A stretch of DNA of 21,481 nucleotides from Fimenecus sp052298855 (GCA_052298855.1 DAVZXP010000011.1:1-21481), one strand, 5' to 3'; positions 12,450 through 21,453 are shown, counted from the stretch's first letter. Made by a program: numbers and translations. Notes: generated by a model not told the origin, from the letters alone.

Positions 12450-15400
12450 ATGAAGCGATGGAAAAAGAATTTGCTGGTATTGGCTCTGCTGAGTTTTGCG
12501 GTAATTTTTGCTAACGTTACACCAAAGTATCATACCGTTTCAGCAGCGTCCAAAACCACGCTCAATTACAAAAAGAAAACACTGAGCAAAGGCCAGACCT
12601 TAAAGCTTAAGGTAAAAGGCACAAAGAAAAAAGTGAAATGGAGCAGCTCGAAAAAGAAAGTTGCATCCGTTACTTCAAAAGGAAAGGTTACAGCAAAGAA
12701 AAAAGGAAATGCTGTGATTACTGCAAAAGTTGGCAGCAAAAAATATCGCTGCAAGATTAAAGTAGTTCTGCCAGAGAAGCCGGCAGTCGATAATAATAAA
12801 ACACCGGAGACACCGGCAACGCCAAGTACACCGGAGACACCGGCAACTGAGACACCGGCAACTGAGACACCGGCAACGCCAAGTACACCGGAAACCGAAA
12901 CACCGGCAACGGAAACAGAAGCTCCGAAAACAGTTCTGGTAAAGGAAGCTCAGACAAAAGTTCTTGATCTTGGATATGCACAGTATCTGGTGGTAGCTTT
13001 TGAAGAAGGTTACGATGTGGAAAACTGCAGCGTTGCGGTAGATGGTGTGGATATCACAGGGGCTATGACAAAAGTTACCGATGACGGAAGCATTGTGAAA
13101 TGGGAGCTGACAGGCTTAAATCCTGCAAAACTGATTGTTACCAAAAAAGATGACCAGAAAACACAGGATGTTGTGCTCAGTGACAATGAAAATCCGGACA
13201 AACCGGTTGTAAAAGCACAGGAACCGATGTATTTCCTGACACATGCAGCTATCCCGACCTGGGATTATCATCTGACCAACTACGATGAAGAAGGAAATGC
13301 AAGGGTTACTCCGAAAAAAACAACCTTTGACCTGAAGGAAACTGCAAAAGAAGATGTGAAATATTATGCACCGGATGCAGAATTGAGCAAAAACGAAGAT
13401 GCTGACAATCTGTACGGTGTGAGCGGAAACGTAGAAATCCTGTTCAACTACACAACACAGGAAGAAAAAGACTGGTTTGATACGATCGCAGACGAAGGTG
13501 CACTGGCACTGCTGTCAAACGATGAGAGCCTTAGCACGCTGAACGACCAGCTCGCTTATACAAAAGATACCACCGAACATGGTGGAAATGTAGTCGGAAG
13601 AATTACCATTCCGCTGGGACAGAGCAATTTCTATTCCAATGGACGTTACAAAGTACGCATCCGTTCCAATGGAAACAGAACCCTGATCGCATCCATCCAT
13701 GTGGTAAATGCACAGACTCCGTCCATGAAGATTTCTGAGACAGGTGCGATCAAATCCGGACAGAATGTTCATTTCCAGGTAGAAAACATGGTATACGGCA
13801 TCACCGTTCCGGTTGAGATGGTAACACTGAAAACTCCGTCAGGAGAAGTAAAAACACTGGAAAAAATCACAGACTGGTATCTGATCGGAAATACCTTTGT
13901 ACTGTATAACGATGTAAATGCAGAAGGTGGAAGAAACAATATCGAACAGCCGGGTGTGTATACACTGACGGTATACTCAAATGGCTTTAAGACCATGAGC
14001 AAATCTTTCACTGTTGCAGGCAAAACAACAAAAGCTGCAAAAACAGCAAAGACTTATGATGTTGTGACAAGAGCGACTTCAGGCGGAAACTCCGGAAGCA
14101 GCAGCGACGGTGAAAGCGGAAACTCTGTTATGCCGGCAAATCTGGCATTTTCTGAGGATCTGATCTCCAATGCAAAGATCCTGACGGCACTGGATGTGAA
14201 GAATGCTTCGGTAGAAGCAGTTGCAGAGCGCTGGGATAATCAGATCACAGCATGCGATGCCGTTTATGGCGAAGACGGAGTTGTATTCTACGATTATACA
14301 AGCTACTATGATGCTGTTCAGGAAGCAAAATTAAAAGGACAGTATCTCTCTTTTGAAGATTATGTTGCAGATGAAAATGCAGTTACTACAGAAAACCGTC
14401 CATACGCAGTTAAGGTGGTTCTGGAAGATGGTCTGCTTGGAGAAACACAGTACAACGGATCTTACAAAGGAAAAGAAGCACCGGTCCTGACACTGGATGC
14501 GGATGCAGAATTTGTTGCAGAAGGCAAAGATCTTGTACTGACAGGCCAGGATGCAAGAACAGCAGAATACTTTGAGAAAATTACCGGAATTTATGTGAAT
14601 CAGAGCTGGAAAGAACTGACAGAAGATCAGTACAGCGTAGAGGACGGCAAACTGGTGATCAAAGATTCTGTTCTGACACTGGGAACAAATACCGTAGAGA
14701 TCAAAGCAGAAGGATTCAAAAACAATACACTTTCGGTTGAGTATAAAAAAGTTCTGGAAGAGAATTTAAGTCTTGTTTCTGACAAAGAACAGTACAACAG
14801 AGGCGAGAATGTGGTTCTGACCGTAAATGGTTCCGAAGGCGATTTCCTGAAGAACTTAAATGCAGTCAAAGTAGATGGAAAAAACATTTATGCAAAAGGT
14901 GTTGCAGGATCTGATTATTACTATGAAGCAGCAGAAGATCTGAAATCCATCACTATTTACGATAACGGAAACCTGTTCAATCAGAACAAAGCATATACCT
15001 TGACTCTGGAAGCAGAATATTATGAAGCTCTGGAAACAGAGATCACCGTACAGGGTGAAGAAAAAGATGTTCCGGCATCAGAGCCTATGATCAGCAAAGA
15101 CGAAGACGGCCAGACTTATCTGGTATCCTTTGGAACACAGACAAACTTTGTAGGCTGGAAAAATAAAGTAACCTCGATCACTGTAAATGGAACAGCCTAT
15201 ACAGAAGCAGGCTGGTTTGGCATGTCAGAGAATCAGTTTAAATGGGAAACAGACGGATACGGAAATCAGGTCCTGAAACTGAAAGTGGACAGCGAATTTG
15301 ATGAAAATGCCGACAATACCTTTACGATCAAAGCAGAAGGCTATAAAGATCTGGCACTGCCGCTGGTTGTAAATGTGATCAAAAAACTGACACCGCCACA

Positions 15401-15686
15401 GGCGGTTTCCTGCCAGAAAACTATCTTCTCAGATTACTATATCGTTTCCTTTGGCTATGGTTCTGAAATCGAACAGTGGCAGAATCAGATCACAGGCATA
15501 AAAGTAAACGGAACAGAGTATAGCCTGGTAACTTCTTCCTTCAGCGTAGGTGATACGACAACCTACTGTCTGCTGAAAAACGATGGTCAGATTTATGTTG
15601 GAACAAATGCAGTTGCAGATGGAGAAAATACCATTGAGATTTCCGCAGAAGGATATGAAGACTGTACCGTCACCTTTACTAAATAA
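12450..15686 (+). CDS. Large secreted protein with Big2 and repeated HID (DUF1533-like) domains
   Basis: A 1078-residue exported protein. The start is the ATG at 12450 (MKRWKKNLLVLALLSF), nine bases after GGAGGA; upstream in-frame ATGs lack a site. A signal peptide ends near residues 31-33 (HTVSAAS). Residues ~37-106 form a lysine-rich Big2 Ig-like domain (LSKGQTLKLKVKG, KVKWSSSKKKVASVTSKGKV, GNAVITAKVGSKKY). Residues ~110-160 are a Pro/Thr/Glu tandem-repeat linker. From about residue 679 come four units of ~95-105 residues, starting near 679, 773, 879 and 982. Each has a VNG/VDG turn and ends with IKAEGFKN- or ISAEGYED-like strands, as in Shr-type haem-protein-interacting (HID, DUF1533) domains. 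No LPxTG or membrane anchor is present. Cell-surface binding to host or haem-like ligands is an inference. Confidence 0.87.
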   Translation: MKRWKKNLLVLALLSFAVIFANVTPKYHTVSAASKTTLNYKKKTLSKGQTLKLKVKGTKKKVKWSSSKKKVASVTSKGKVTAKKKGNAVITAKVGSKKYRCKIKVVLPEKPAVDNNKTPETPATPSTPETPATETPATETPATPSTPETETPATETEAPKTVLVKEAQTKVLDLGYAQYLVVAFEEGYDVENCSVAVDGVDITGAMTKVTDDGSIVKWELTGLNPAKLIVTKKDDQKTQDVVLSDNENPDKPVVKAQEPMYFLTHAAIPTWDYHLTNYDEEGNARVTPKKTTFDLKETAKEDVKYYAPDAELSKNEDADNLYGVSGNVEILFNYTTQEEKDWFDTIADEGALALLSNDESLSTLNDQLAYTKDTTEHGGNVVGRITIPLGQSNFYSNGRYKVRIRSNGNRTLIASIHVVNAQTPSMKISETGAIKSGQNVHFQVENMVYGITVPVEMVTLKTPSGEVKTLEKITDWYLIGNTFVLYNDVNAEGGRNNIEQPGVYTLTVYSNGFKTMSKSFTVAGKTTKAAKTAKTYDVVTRATSGGNSGSSSDGESGNSVMPANLAFSEDLISNAKILTALDVKNASVEAVAERWDNQITACDAVYGEDGVVFYDYTSYYDAVQEAKLKGQYLSFEDYVADENAVTTENRPYAVKVVLEDGLLGETQYNGSYKGKEAPVLTLDADAEFVAEGKDLVLTGQDARTAEYFEKITGIYVNQSWKELTEDQYSVEDGKLVIKDSVLTLGTNTVEIKAEGFKNNTLSVEYKKVLEENLSLVSDKEQYNRGENVVLTVNGSEGDFLKNLNAVKVDGKNIYAKGVAGSDYYYEAAEDLKSITIYDNGNLFNQNKAYTLTLEAEYYEALETEITVQGEEKDVPASEPMISKDEDGQTYLVSFGTQTNFVGWKNKVTSITVNGTAYTEAGWFGMSENQFKWETDGYGNQVLKLKVDSEFDENADNTFTIKAEGYKDLALPLVVNVIKKLTPPQAVSCQKTIFSDYYIVSFGYGSEIEQWQNQITGIKVNGTEYSLVTSSFSVGDTTTYCLLKNDGQIYVGTNAVADGENTIEISAEGYEDCTVTFTK
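12801..12929 (+). repeat. Pro/Thr/Glu tandem repeat in the secreted protein gene
   Basis: About 130 bp of near-repeats of acaccggagacaccggcaac and acaccggcaactgag, encoding ETPATPSTPETPATET-type sequence (residues ~118-160). It is an extended surface linker, prone to slippage and length variation between strains. Confidence 0.85.
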
Positions 15687-15788
15687 GAAGTTGTCGGTGA
15701 CTTCCTGGCAGGTGTAAGAAATTGAAATCCTGAGCATTTTATCAGGAGGCTGTCAGCGAAAAAACAGCAGAGCATGTGCAAATGAACG

Positions 15789-15824
15789 AATTCCCAAATT
15801 GTCACTGGACAGTTTGGGAATTTT
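15789..15824 (+). terminator. Terminator between the two secreted protein genes
   Basis: The 15-nt arms aattcccaaattgtc (15789-15803) and gacagtttgggaatt (15808-15822) pair with one wobble around a 4-nt loop, followed by TT and G/T-rich sequence. A strong stem with a short U-tract. Confidence 0.75.
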
Positions 15825-15847
15825 GTGGTTTAAAAAATCTTTCCTGA

Positions 15848-15853
15848 TATAAT
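15848..15853 (+). promoter_or_regulatory. -10 box upstream of the second secreted protein gene
   Basis: A perfect TATAAT lies 65 nt before the ATG at 15919. The only -35-like hexamer in range is TTGTGG (15823-15828) at a 19-nt spacing, so the promoter is weak or activator-dependent. Confidence 0.4.
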
Positions 15854-15918
15854 AAAAGTAACTCAGAAAACGGGAAGAAAAATCAGAAAAACAGAAAATA
15901 TGTCAGGAGGGATTTATT

Positions 15919-17524
15919 ATGAAAAAACAAAAAGGCGGTTTTCGAAAAATAATCGGTGTTTCAATGGCATGCTGTATGCTGACCAATCTGGCAGTGCCGG
16001 TTTCTTTTGCGGAAGAAACAAAAAAAGAGCCAACGTATATGCGGATGGACCATCCACTGAAGGAAGAAAATAACTGGGATATTTCAAATGAGCTGATTAT
16101 GCCGGGCGAAGCATTTTACACCGTTCCGAAATTTGAAGTAACGTATGACCATGGTTATTACGGGCAGACAGTTACGAACCTGTACCTGAAACACGTTTCC
16201 CTGATACTTGGGGAAGAACCAAGACTTTATGACAGTAAACTGATACGGAACAAAGTGGATCTTGCCGGACTGACGGCGGATCGGACAAACACGTATAATG
16301 TCTGGACAACACAGACGGAGCTCTGGAAGAAGAGTCTGGAAAGTGCAGAGATGGGTGAAGATACACAGAAGCAGCTTAAAGCGTTTCAGGAAGGCGAGAG
16401 CACAGAGAATGCGGGTTACACAAACAATACAAACACCCCAATTGTTTTGGAACAAGTGCGTGCAGGAGCTACCGAACATGAAGGAACCATTTATGGTGGT
16501 GAATATAGCAGTACACCGATGATTGTCGGGTATACCACGCATAATTCAAACTGTACGATCCAATTCTATGAACCGTATTATACTATATCCTACAAAGAAC
16601 TTTCAGAAGAAGAACAGGAAGGCATGCCGGATCGTTATTATGTGCAGAGGGAAAAACAGGAACTGATTTTAAAAACACCGGTTCGTGCAGGGTGTCATCT
16701 GACTGGCTGGAGCGGTATGGCTTTTGTGGATGAAAAAGTGGAAGAGGGAAGAACCATATTCTCCTTTGACTGGGAACACAATATGATTCATGCAAATTTA
16801 GGTGATCAGACAGTGACACCGAGATATGACAGCGGAAAAACAATTACATTTAACGCAAATGGCGGAAGTATTGAGGGAAAAGAGTCTGTCATTTATGAAT
16901 TGCATATGGACAGTGAAAACTTTTTTGATATTGCAGATCACATTCCGCAGCAGGAGGGGTATCAGTTTGCCGGATGGTGTCTGAAACCGGATGACTTAGA
17001 TGGCAGTCTGCTCAAACATACGGAAAACTATGACTGGGTTCCAAAGTACCGGGATGATATCCAGGTTTATGCAAAATGGAAAGAAAAACCGAAGGAAACA
17101 GAAACGGAAAAAGAAACAAAAACAGAAGAGGAAACAAAAACAGAAAAGGAAACAGAGAACAGAGAACAGATACCGGATGTAAATTCGAAGGATGGTCAGA
17201 AACTTTCCGGTATTTCCATCAAAAAACTGACAGCCGGAAAGAAAAAAATTACAGTAAAATGGAAAAAAGCAAAGAAGTCTGAGCCTGTTTCCGGTTATCA
17301 GATTCAGTATTCAACNNNNNNNNNNTTCAACGGATAAAAAGTTTAAAAAGAATGTCAGAACAAAGAAGTGTGGAAAGAAAAAGAATTCGCTTACGGTGTC
17401 GAAACTGAAAGCAAAAAAGAAGTACTATGTGAGAATGCGGAAATTCCGGAATGTAAAAAAAGATGGAAAGAAAAGCAGGATTTACGGTTCCTTTAGTAAA
17501 GTAAAAAAAGTAAAAGTCAGGTAG
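15919..17524 (+). CDS. Secreted protein with InlB-type repeat and FN3-type C-terminus (crosses an assembly gap)
   Basis: Begins MKKQKGGFRKIIGVSMACC at an ATG after CAGGAGGG; a signal peptide ends near residue 31 (VSFA, then EETKK). The first ~300 residues match nothing I recognise. Residues ~307-390 are an InlB B-repeat/Listeria-Bacteroides type unit (ITFNANGGSIEG, GYQFAGWCL, VYAKWKEK). A Lys/Glu/Thr linker follows (KETETEKETKTEEETKTEKE). The C-terminus is FN3-like: KKITVKWKKAKKS, SGYQIQYS, then after the gap KKYYVRMRKFRNV and YGSFSKVKKVKV. The ten Ns at 17316-17325 break the frame. Removing them and one copy of the duplicated ttcaac restores one frame of 529 residues, ending with TAG at 17522-17524. 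Likely a surface adhesin or cell-wall-associated protein; no sortase motif. Confidence 0.85.
17316..17325. other. Assembly gap (10 Ns)
   Basis: Ten undetermined bases inside the second secreted protein gene, flanked on both sides by ttcaac (17310-17315 and 17326-17331). See the finding on contig overlap. Confidence 0.99.
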
Positions 17525-17527
17525 ATC

Positions 17528-17567
17528 AAAAATTCCCGCCATCCGGTCAGGATGGGCGGGAATTTTT
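17528..17567 (+). terminator. Terminator after the second secreted protein gene
   Basis: The stem aaaattcccgccatcc against ggat-g-ggcgggaattttt, with a single bulge and a 5-nt loop, is followed by TTTTT (17563-17567). A strong intrinsic terminator three nt after the stop codon. Confidence 0.9.
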
Positions 17568-17594
17568 GCCTCTGAAAAAAAGTAAAATTAGGAA

Positions 17595-17623
17595 TTGACC
17601 CCGGAAATATATCTTTGTAAAAT
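17595..17623 (+). promoter_or_regulatory. Promoter of the permease-yqeC-yqeB operon
   Basis: TTGACC (17595-17600), a 17-nt spacer and TAAAAT (17618-17623): five of six matches in each box. It lies 48 nt before the permease start. Confidence 0.75.
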
Positions 17624-17671
17624 AAGAAAGAAACATAGAATATAGGTAAAATTAAGGAGGCTGTTTATTTT

Positions 17672-19138
17672 ATGAAAGCGACAAATGAGAAAAAGGCAGA
17701 AGGTTATTCTTCTCCGTACAATTTTGAGGGAAGAATTCCTCTTTCTCAGGCGATCCCGCTGGGGCTTCAGCATGTCATGGCAATGTTTATCGGAAACCTG
17801 ACACCGCTGATTATCGTGATGGGAGTCTGCGGACTGACCGCAGATGCAGGATTTGGCGAACTTCGTACGGCATTGCTTCAGAATGCAATGATCATCGCCG
17901 GAGTTGTTACACTGGTTCAGATGTTTTCCATCGGTCCGGTCGGAGGAAAAGTGCCGATCGTTATGGGAACGTCATCCGGATTTCTCGGAGTTCTGAACAA
18001 TACCGTGGCAGCATGCGGCGGCGGTATTCTTGCCTATGGTGCGATCATGGGAGCCTGTATTGTCGGCGGTATTTTCGAGAGTGTTCTCGGAGCATTTTTG
18101 AAACCGCTTCGTAAATTTTTCCCGCCGATCGTTACCGGATCGGTTGTTATTGCGATCGGATTATCACTGCTTGGTGTTGGTATCAACTATTTCTGCGGAG
18201 GAAGCGGCAAAGCGGACTATGGTTCACTTCCGAATCTGTTTCTGGGATTTGTAGTACTGGTTGTGATCGTACTGCTGAAACATTTCGCACCGCAGAAAAG
18301 TATCCTTTCTTCGTCTGCGATCCTGTTTGGTATTCTGGCAGGATATGTTGTGGCGATTATTATGACACTTACGCTTCCGCACACCGGTATCGATGCAGAT
18401 GGTGTTCAGTATACTTACTCCTGGGTCGTTGATTTTGCCCAGGTAAAAAATGCAGCGTGGATCGCTGTGCCGAGCTTTATCGGTTTTGGTGCTTTATCTG
18501 ATGTGAAGATCACATTTCAGGCAAGTGCGATCATCCCGATCGGCATCATGTTTATCGTAACGGCGATTGAGACAGTCGGTGATATTTCGGCCTGTATTGA
18601 GGGCGGTATGGATCGTGAAGCAACCGATTCCGAGCTGTCCGGCGGTGTGATCTGTGACGGACTCGGATCCGCTTTTGCGGCACTGTTCGGTGTACTGCCG
18701 AATACTTCATTCTCGCAGAATGTGGGACTGGTTTCTCTGACAAAAGTTGTCAACCGTTTTGCAATCTCCATGGGAGCGATTTTCCTGATCCTGTGTGGAT
18801 TCTGCCCGAAGATCGGTGCACTGATGTCCATCATGCCGCAGTCGGTTCTCGGAGGGGCAGCCGTTATGATGTTCGCATCGATTCTGATTTCCGGTATCCA
18901 GCTGATCACAAAGCATCCGATTGGCAGCCGTGAGATTACGATCATTTCCGTAGCGATCGGTCTTGGATATGGTCTTGGAGCAACCACAGGGGCAACCGCT
19001 CATCTGCCGTATTATGTACAGCTGATCTTTGGCGGTTCCGGAATCGTACCATGTTCTCTGGCAGCGATTATTTTAAATATCGTTCTGCCGAAAGAATCCA
19101 AACCGGTTCGTGAAATGTGGGAACTGGAAGATAAATAA
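17672..19138 (+). CDS. NCS2-family xanthine/uracil-type permease
   Basis: A polytopic nucleobase:cation symporter of 488 residues. Conserved marks are the QH motif in the first membrane helix (GLQHVMAMF), the TM8 acidic motif TAIETVGDISA (substrate-binding Glu of xanthine and urate carriers), and the TM10 signature FSQNVGLVSLTKV followed by an N/R-containing loop. Length is normal for xanthine/urate carriers of this family. ATG at 17672 has AAGGAGG upstream. The next gene (yqeC) starts on the base after the stop codon, so they form an operon. Neighbouring selenium/molybdenum hydroxylase maturation genes make a purine such as xanthine, hypoxanthine or urate the probable substrate rather than uracil; the precise ligand is not determinable here. 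Confidence 0.93.
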   Translation: MKATNEKKAEGYSSPYNFEGRIPLSQAIPLGLQHVMAMFIGNLTPLIIVMGVCGLTADAGFGELRTALLQNAMIIAGVVTLVQMFSIGPVGGKVPIVMGTSSGFLGVLNNTVAACGGGILAYGAIMGACIVGGIFESVLGAFLKPLRKFFPPIVTGSVVIAIGLSLLGVGINYFCGGSGKADYGSLPNLFLGFVVLVVIVLLKHFAPQKSILSSSAILFGILAGYVVAIIMTLTLPHTGIDADGVQYTYSWVVDFAQVKNAAWIAVPSFIGFGALSDVKITFQASAIIPIGIMFIVTAIETVGDISACIEGGMDREATDSELSGGVICDGLGSAFAALFGVLPNTSFSQNVGLVSLTKVVNRFAISMGAIFLILCGFCPKIGALMSIMPQSVLGGAAVMMFASILISGIQLITKHPIGSREITIISVAIGLGYGLGATTGATAHLPYYVQLIFGGSGIVPCSLAAIILNIVLPKESKPVREMWELEDK

Positions 19139-19810
19139 ATGAAAAAAATCATATCAGTCATCGGAGCGGGCGGAAAGACGACCCTGATCCATCGACTGGC
19201 AGAAGAATATCAAAGGAAGGGAAATGCTGTGCTGGTGACGACGACAACGCATATGTTCGCAGAGCCGGGCACAGACCTCTCCTGCGATGCTTTTTCTATA
19301 CGGGAGAAATTACAGAGAGAGCACTATTGTATGGCGGGCATACAATGCTCCGAAAATCCGCAGAAAATGCAGGCACTTCCGGAGCATACATTAAGAGAAT
19401 TGCTGCATTATGCGGATGTTGTTCTGATAGAAGCGGACGGAGCGAAACATCATTCTCTGAAATATCCTTCCGGGGCAGAACCGGTGATTTTTTCGGGAAC
19501 GACGGATCTTTATCTCGTGCTTGGAACGTGGGATATTGGGAAACCCTGTAAGAAGGTAATCTTTCGCTTTGATGAGATGCAGAAAGAAGAGCTTATCCGG
19601 GATGATATGGAGCTGCCAAAAAGAAAGATTCTGCCGGAAGAAGCAGTGACAGAAGAGCATATCCGCAGAATCTTAAGGGCGTATCGGTACAGGCTGAAAG
19701 AAAGCGGGTATAATGAGAAAATAACTTGTCTGTTTTCAAAGCAAGATGGGGAAAACATTCGATTCTGTCAGGCAGATACCGACAGATCTGACCGCCAAAG
19801 GCATTCTTGA
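19139..19810 (+). CDS. yqeC: YqeC-family selenium-dependent hydroxylase accessory protein
   Basis: A 223-residue P-loop protein with Walker A GAGGKTT (ISVIGAGGKTTLIHRLAEEY, residues ~6-25), TTTTHMFAE and a Walker B-like DVVLIEADGAKHHSLKYP. It belongs to the YqeC family, found with selenium-dependent molybdenum hydroxylases, where it is thought to help make or insert the selenium-containing cofactor. ATG at 19139 directly abuts the permease stop with only a weak ribosome site, implying translational coupling. Its last ~25 residues (from about SKQDGENIRF on) are unusual. A +1 frame open from 19725 to the yqeB start gives an alternative C-terminus, so a late frameshift is possible. Family assignment is firm; the intact C-terminus is not. 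Confidence 0.85.
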   Translation: MKKIISVIGAGGKTTLIHRLAEEYQRKGNAVLVTTTTHMFAEPGTDLSCDAFSIREKLQREHYCMAGIQCSENPQKMQALPEHTLRELLHYADVVLIEADGAKHHSLKYPSGAEPVIFSGTTDLYLVLGTWDIGKPCKKVIFRFDEMQKEELIRDDMELPKRKILPEEAVTEEHIRRILRAYRYRLKESGYNEKITCLFSKQDGENIRFCQADTDRSDRQRHS

Positions 19811-19855
19811 AACCGGGTTTTTCGAAAGTCTGAGCGGAACAAATGGAGGATTAAA

Positions 19856-20698
19856 ATGAAACGGAATAGTTTGATCATCTGCCGCGGCGGAGGGGATCTG
19901 GCGACAGGGATCGCACACCGTCTGCACCGGGCGGGATTTCGTGTGCTGGTGCTGGAAACGGATCATCCGGCGGCGATCCGCCGTCAGGTTTCGTTCTGTG
20001 AGGCGGTCTACGAAGGAAAAGCGACCGTGGAAGGCGTGACGGCACAGAGGATTGATTCTGTATCTGAAATGGAAGAAGTTTTTGCCGGAGGATGTGTACC
20101 GCTTTTCGTTGATTCCAAAGGAGCGTCGATCGCAGAGCTGCATCCGGATGTCGTGGTGGATGCGATCATTGCCAAGAAAAACCTTGGAACAACAAAAGAG
20201 ATGGCTCCGCTTGTGATCGGAGTCGGGCCTGGATTTACGGCCGGGGTCGATGTGGATCTTGTGATCGAATCGATGCGTGGACATAATCTGGCAAGAATTT
20301 TAGAAGAAGGATCGGCACTTCCGAATACCGGGATTCCGGGCAATATCGGTGGATTTACAAAAGAACGCGTGATCCATGCACCGACAGAAGGATTTATCAA
20401 AAATATCCACCAGATCGGTGATGTAGTGGAAGCGGGCACAGAGATTGCCAGAATTTATGAAAACATGGATGAATCCGGAAATTTTAGCGGTGCATCGGTA
20501 GCAGTTCCGGCAACAATCACCGGCATTATCCGAGGTCTGATCCGAGAAGGCTATCATTTCCCGAAAGGATTTAAGATCGCAGATATTGATCCAAGAGAAG
20601 GTGAATTGAAAAACTGTTTTACGATTTCAGATAAAGCCAGAAGTATCGGCGGCAGCGTGCTGGAAGCGGTTTGTCATCATGTAAATATGTGCAGCTAA
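19856..20698 (+). CDS. yqeB: YqeB / EF2563-family selenium-dependent molybdenum hydroxylase maturation protein
   Basis: A 280-residue protein with a Rossmann-type start: LIICRGGGDLATGIAHRLHRAGF, then ETDHPAAIRRQVSFCEAVYEG, DVVVDAIIAKKNLGTT and LVIGVGPGFTAGVDVD. This is the EF2563/YqeB family, linked genetically to selenium-dependent xanthine dehydrogenases and purine hydroxylases and proposed to help maturation of the Se-Mo cofactor. ATG at 19856 is preceded by TGGAGG. It follows yqeC by 45 nt and is followed by moaC 101 nt later. The expected hydroxylase structural genes are not in the window. Confidence 0.93.
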   Translation: MKRNSLIICRGGGDLATGIAHRLHRAGFRVLVLETDHPAAIRRQVSFCEAVYEGKATVEGVTAQRIDSVSEMEEVFAGGCVPLFVDSKGASIAELHPDVVVDAIIAKKNLGTTKEMAPLVIGVGPGFTAGVDVDLVIESMRGHNLARILEEGSALPNTGIPGNIGGFTKERVIHAPTEGFIKNIHQIGDVVEAGTEIARIYENMDESGNFSGASVAVPATITGIIRGLIREGYHFPKGFKIADIDPREGELKNCFTISDKARSIGGSVLEAVCHHVNMCS

Positions 20699-20799
20699 AA
20701 TCGAGTCAGACACAGGTGAAACAATCTGACAGATGGTTTAAAATGAGGATCATGCGGATAAAATAGTCGAAACAGATTAACAGGACGGATAGAAACAGT

Positions 20800-21282
20800 A
20801 TGAATGAAAAGAAACTGACACATTTCAACGAAAGCGGCGAGGCACATATGGTGGATGTCCATGAAAAGGCAGATACATACCGTGTGGCGAAAGCGGAGGG
20901 CACCATTTTTGTAAATGAGGATGCTTTTGCGGCAATTTCTCAGGGAACGGCAAAAAAGGGAGATGTACTTGGAATTGCCCGCATCGCCGGGATCATGGGG
21001 GCAAAAAACAATGCATCCTTGATTCCGCTGTGTCATCCGATCGCAATGACAAAATGTGATGTGGATTTTGAATTAAATGAAGAAAAAAAGAGTATAAAAG
21101 CTGTCTGCACAACGGCCTGCTTCGGAAAGACCGGTGTGGAGATGGAAGCACTGAGCGGAGTGAGCATTGCACTGCTGACCATCTACGATATGTGCAAGGC
21201 ACTGGATCGGGCTATGGAGATCACGGACATCCATCTGCTGGAAAAGGCTGGCGGAAAGAGCGGACATTTTAAGAGAAAATAA
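20800..21282 (+). CDS. moaC: Cyclic pyranopterin monophosphate synthase MoaC
   Basis: A 160-residue MoaC, which converts 3',8-cyclo-7,8-dihydro-GTP (the MoaA product) to cyclic pyranopterin monophosphate in molybdenum cofactor synthesis. Signatures are LTHFNESGEAHMVDVHEK, IARIAGIMGAKN, LIPLCHPI (active-site His) and GKTGVEMEALSGVSIALLTIYDMCKA. Length is standard. ATG at 20800 has only a weak ribosome site. Its location beside yqeB links general Moco synthesis to the hydroxylase accessory genes, so a moaA, mogA or moeA gene might have been expected next; instead a spacer and a different short open frame follow. Confidence 0.95.
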   Translation: MNEKKLTHFNESGEAHMVDVHEKADTYRVAKAEGTIFVNEDAFAAISQGTAKKGDVLGIARIAGIMGAKNNASLIPLCHPIAMTKCDVDFELNEEKKSIKAVCTTACFGKTGVEMEALSGVSIALLTIYDMCKALDRAMEITDIHLLEKAGGKSGHFKRK

Positions 21283-21402
21283 AATCATCCATCAAAACAC
21301 AGGAACAGACAGTTCAAAATAAAGGAACACAGGAGCGTACCACATACAGAAATAAGGGGAATTAACAGTTAAACATAAATTATAAAATTATATAAGTATA
21401 TG

Positions 21403-21431
21403 TTGAGTTTTGTAAGATATTAGAGTAGAAT
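21403..21431 (+). promoter_or_regulatory. Promoter of the gene starting at 21454
   Basis: TTGAGT (21403-21408), a 17-nt spacer and TAGAAT (21426-21431), 22 nt before the start codon. The surrounding 120 bases are A/T-rich compared with the operon to the left, suggesting an insertion boundary. Confidence 0.6.
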
Positions 21432-21453
21432 ATTATTGAAAGGAGTTGATACT

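Noticed and set aside
12126..12450. tRNA gene as attachment site at the right edge of the element
   Set aside because: No cloverleaf or T-loop consensus was found near the junction.
12757..12981. Minus-strand frame with repeated LPVSQLPVSP
   Set aside because: It is only the antisense of the Pro/Thr/Glu repeat.
12450..17524. Sortase-anchored surface proteins
   Set aside because: Neither C-terminus has an LPxTG-like motif, a hydrophobic segment or a positive tail.
17571..17671. Purine riboswitch in the permease leader
   Set aside because: The leader after the promoter is only about 40 nt and lacks the conserved three-way-junction motifs of a purine aptamer.
18517..18987. Long minus-strand open frame (156 codons) within the permease gene
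   Set aside because: It is antisense to a clearly conserved membrane protein gene, has no ribosome site and has a low-complexity composition; it is a shadow.
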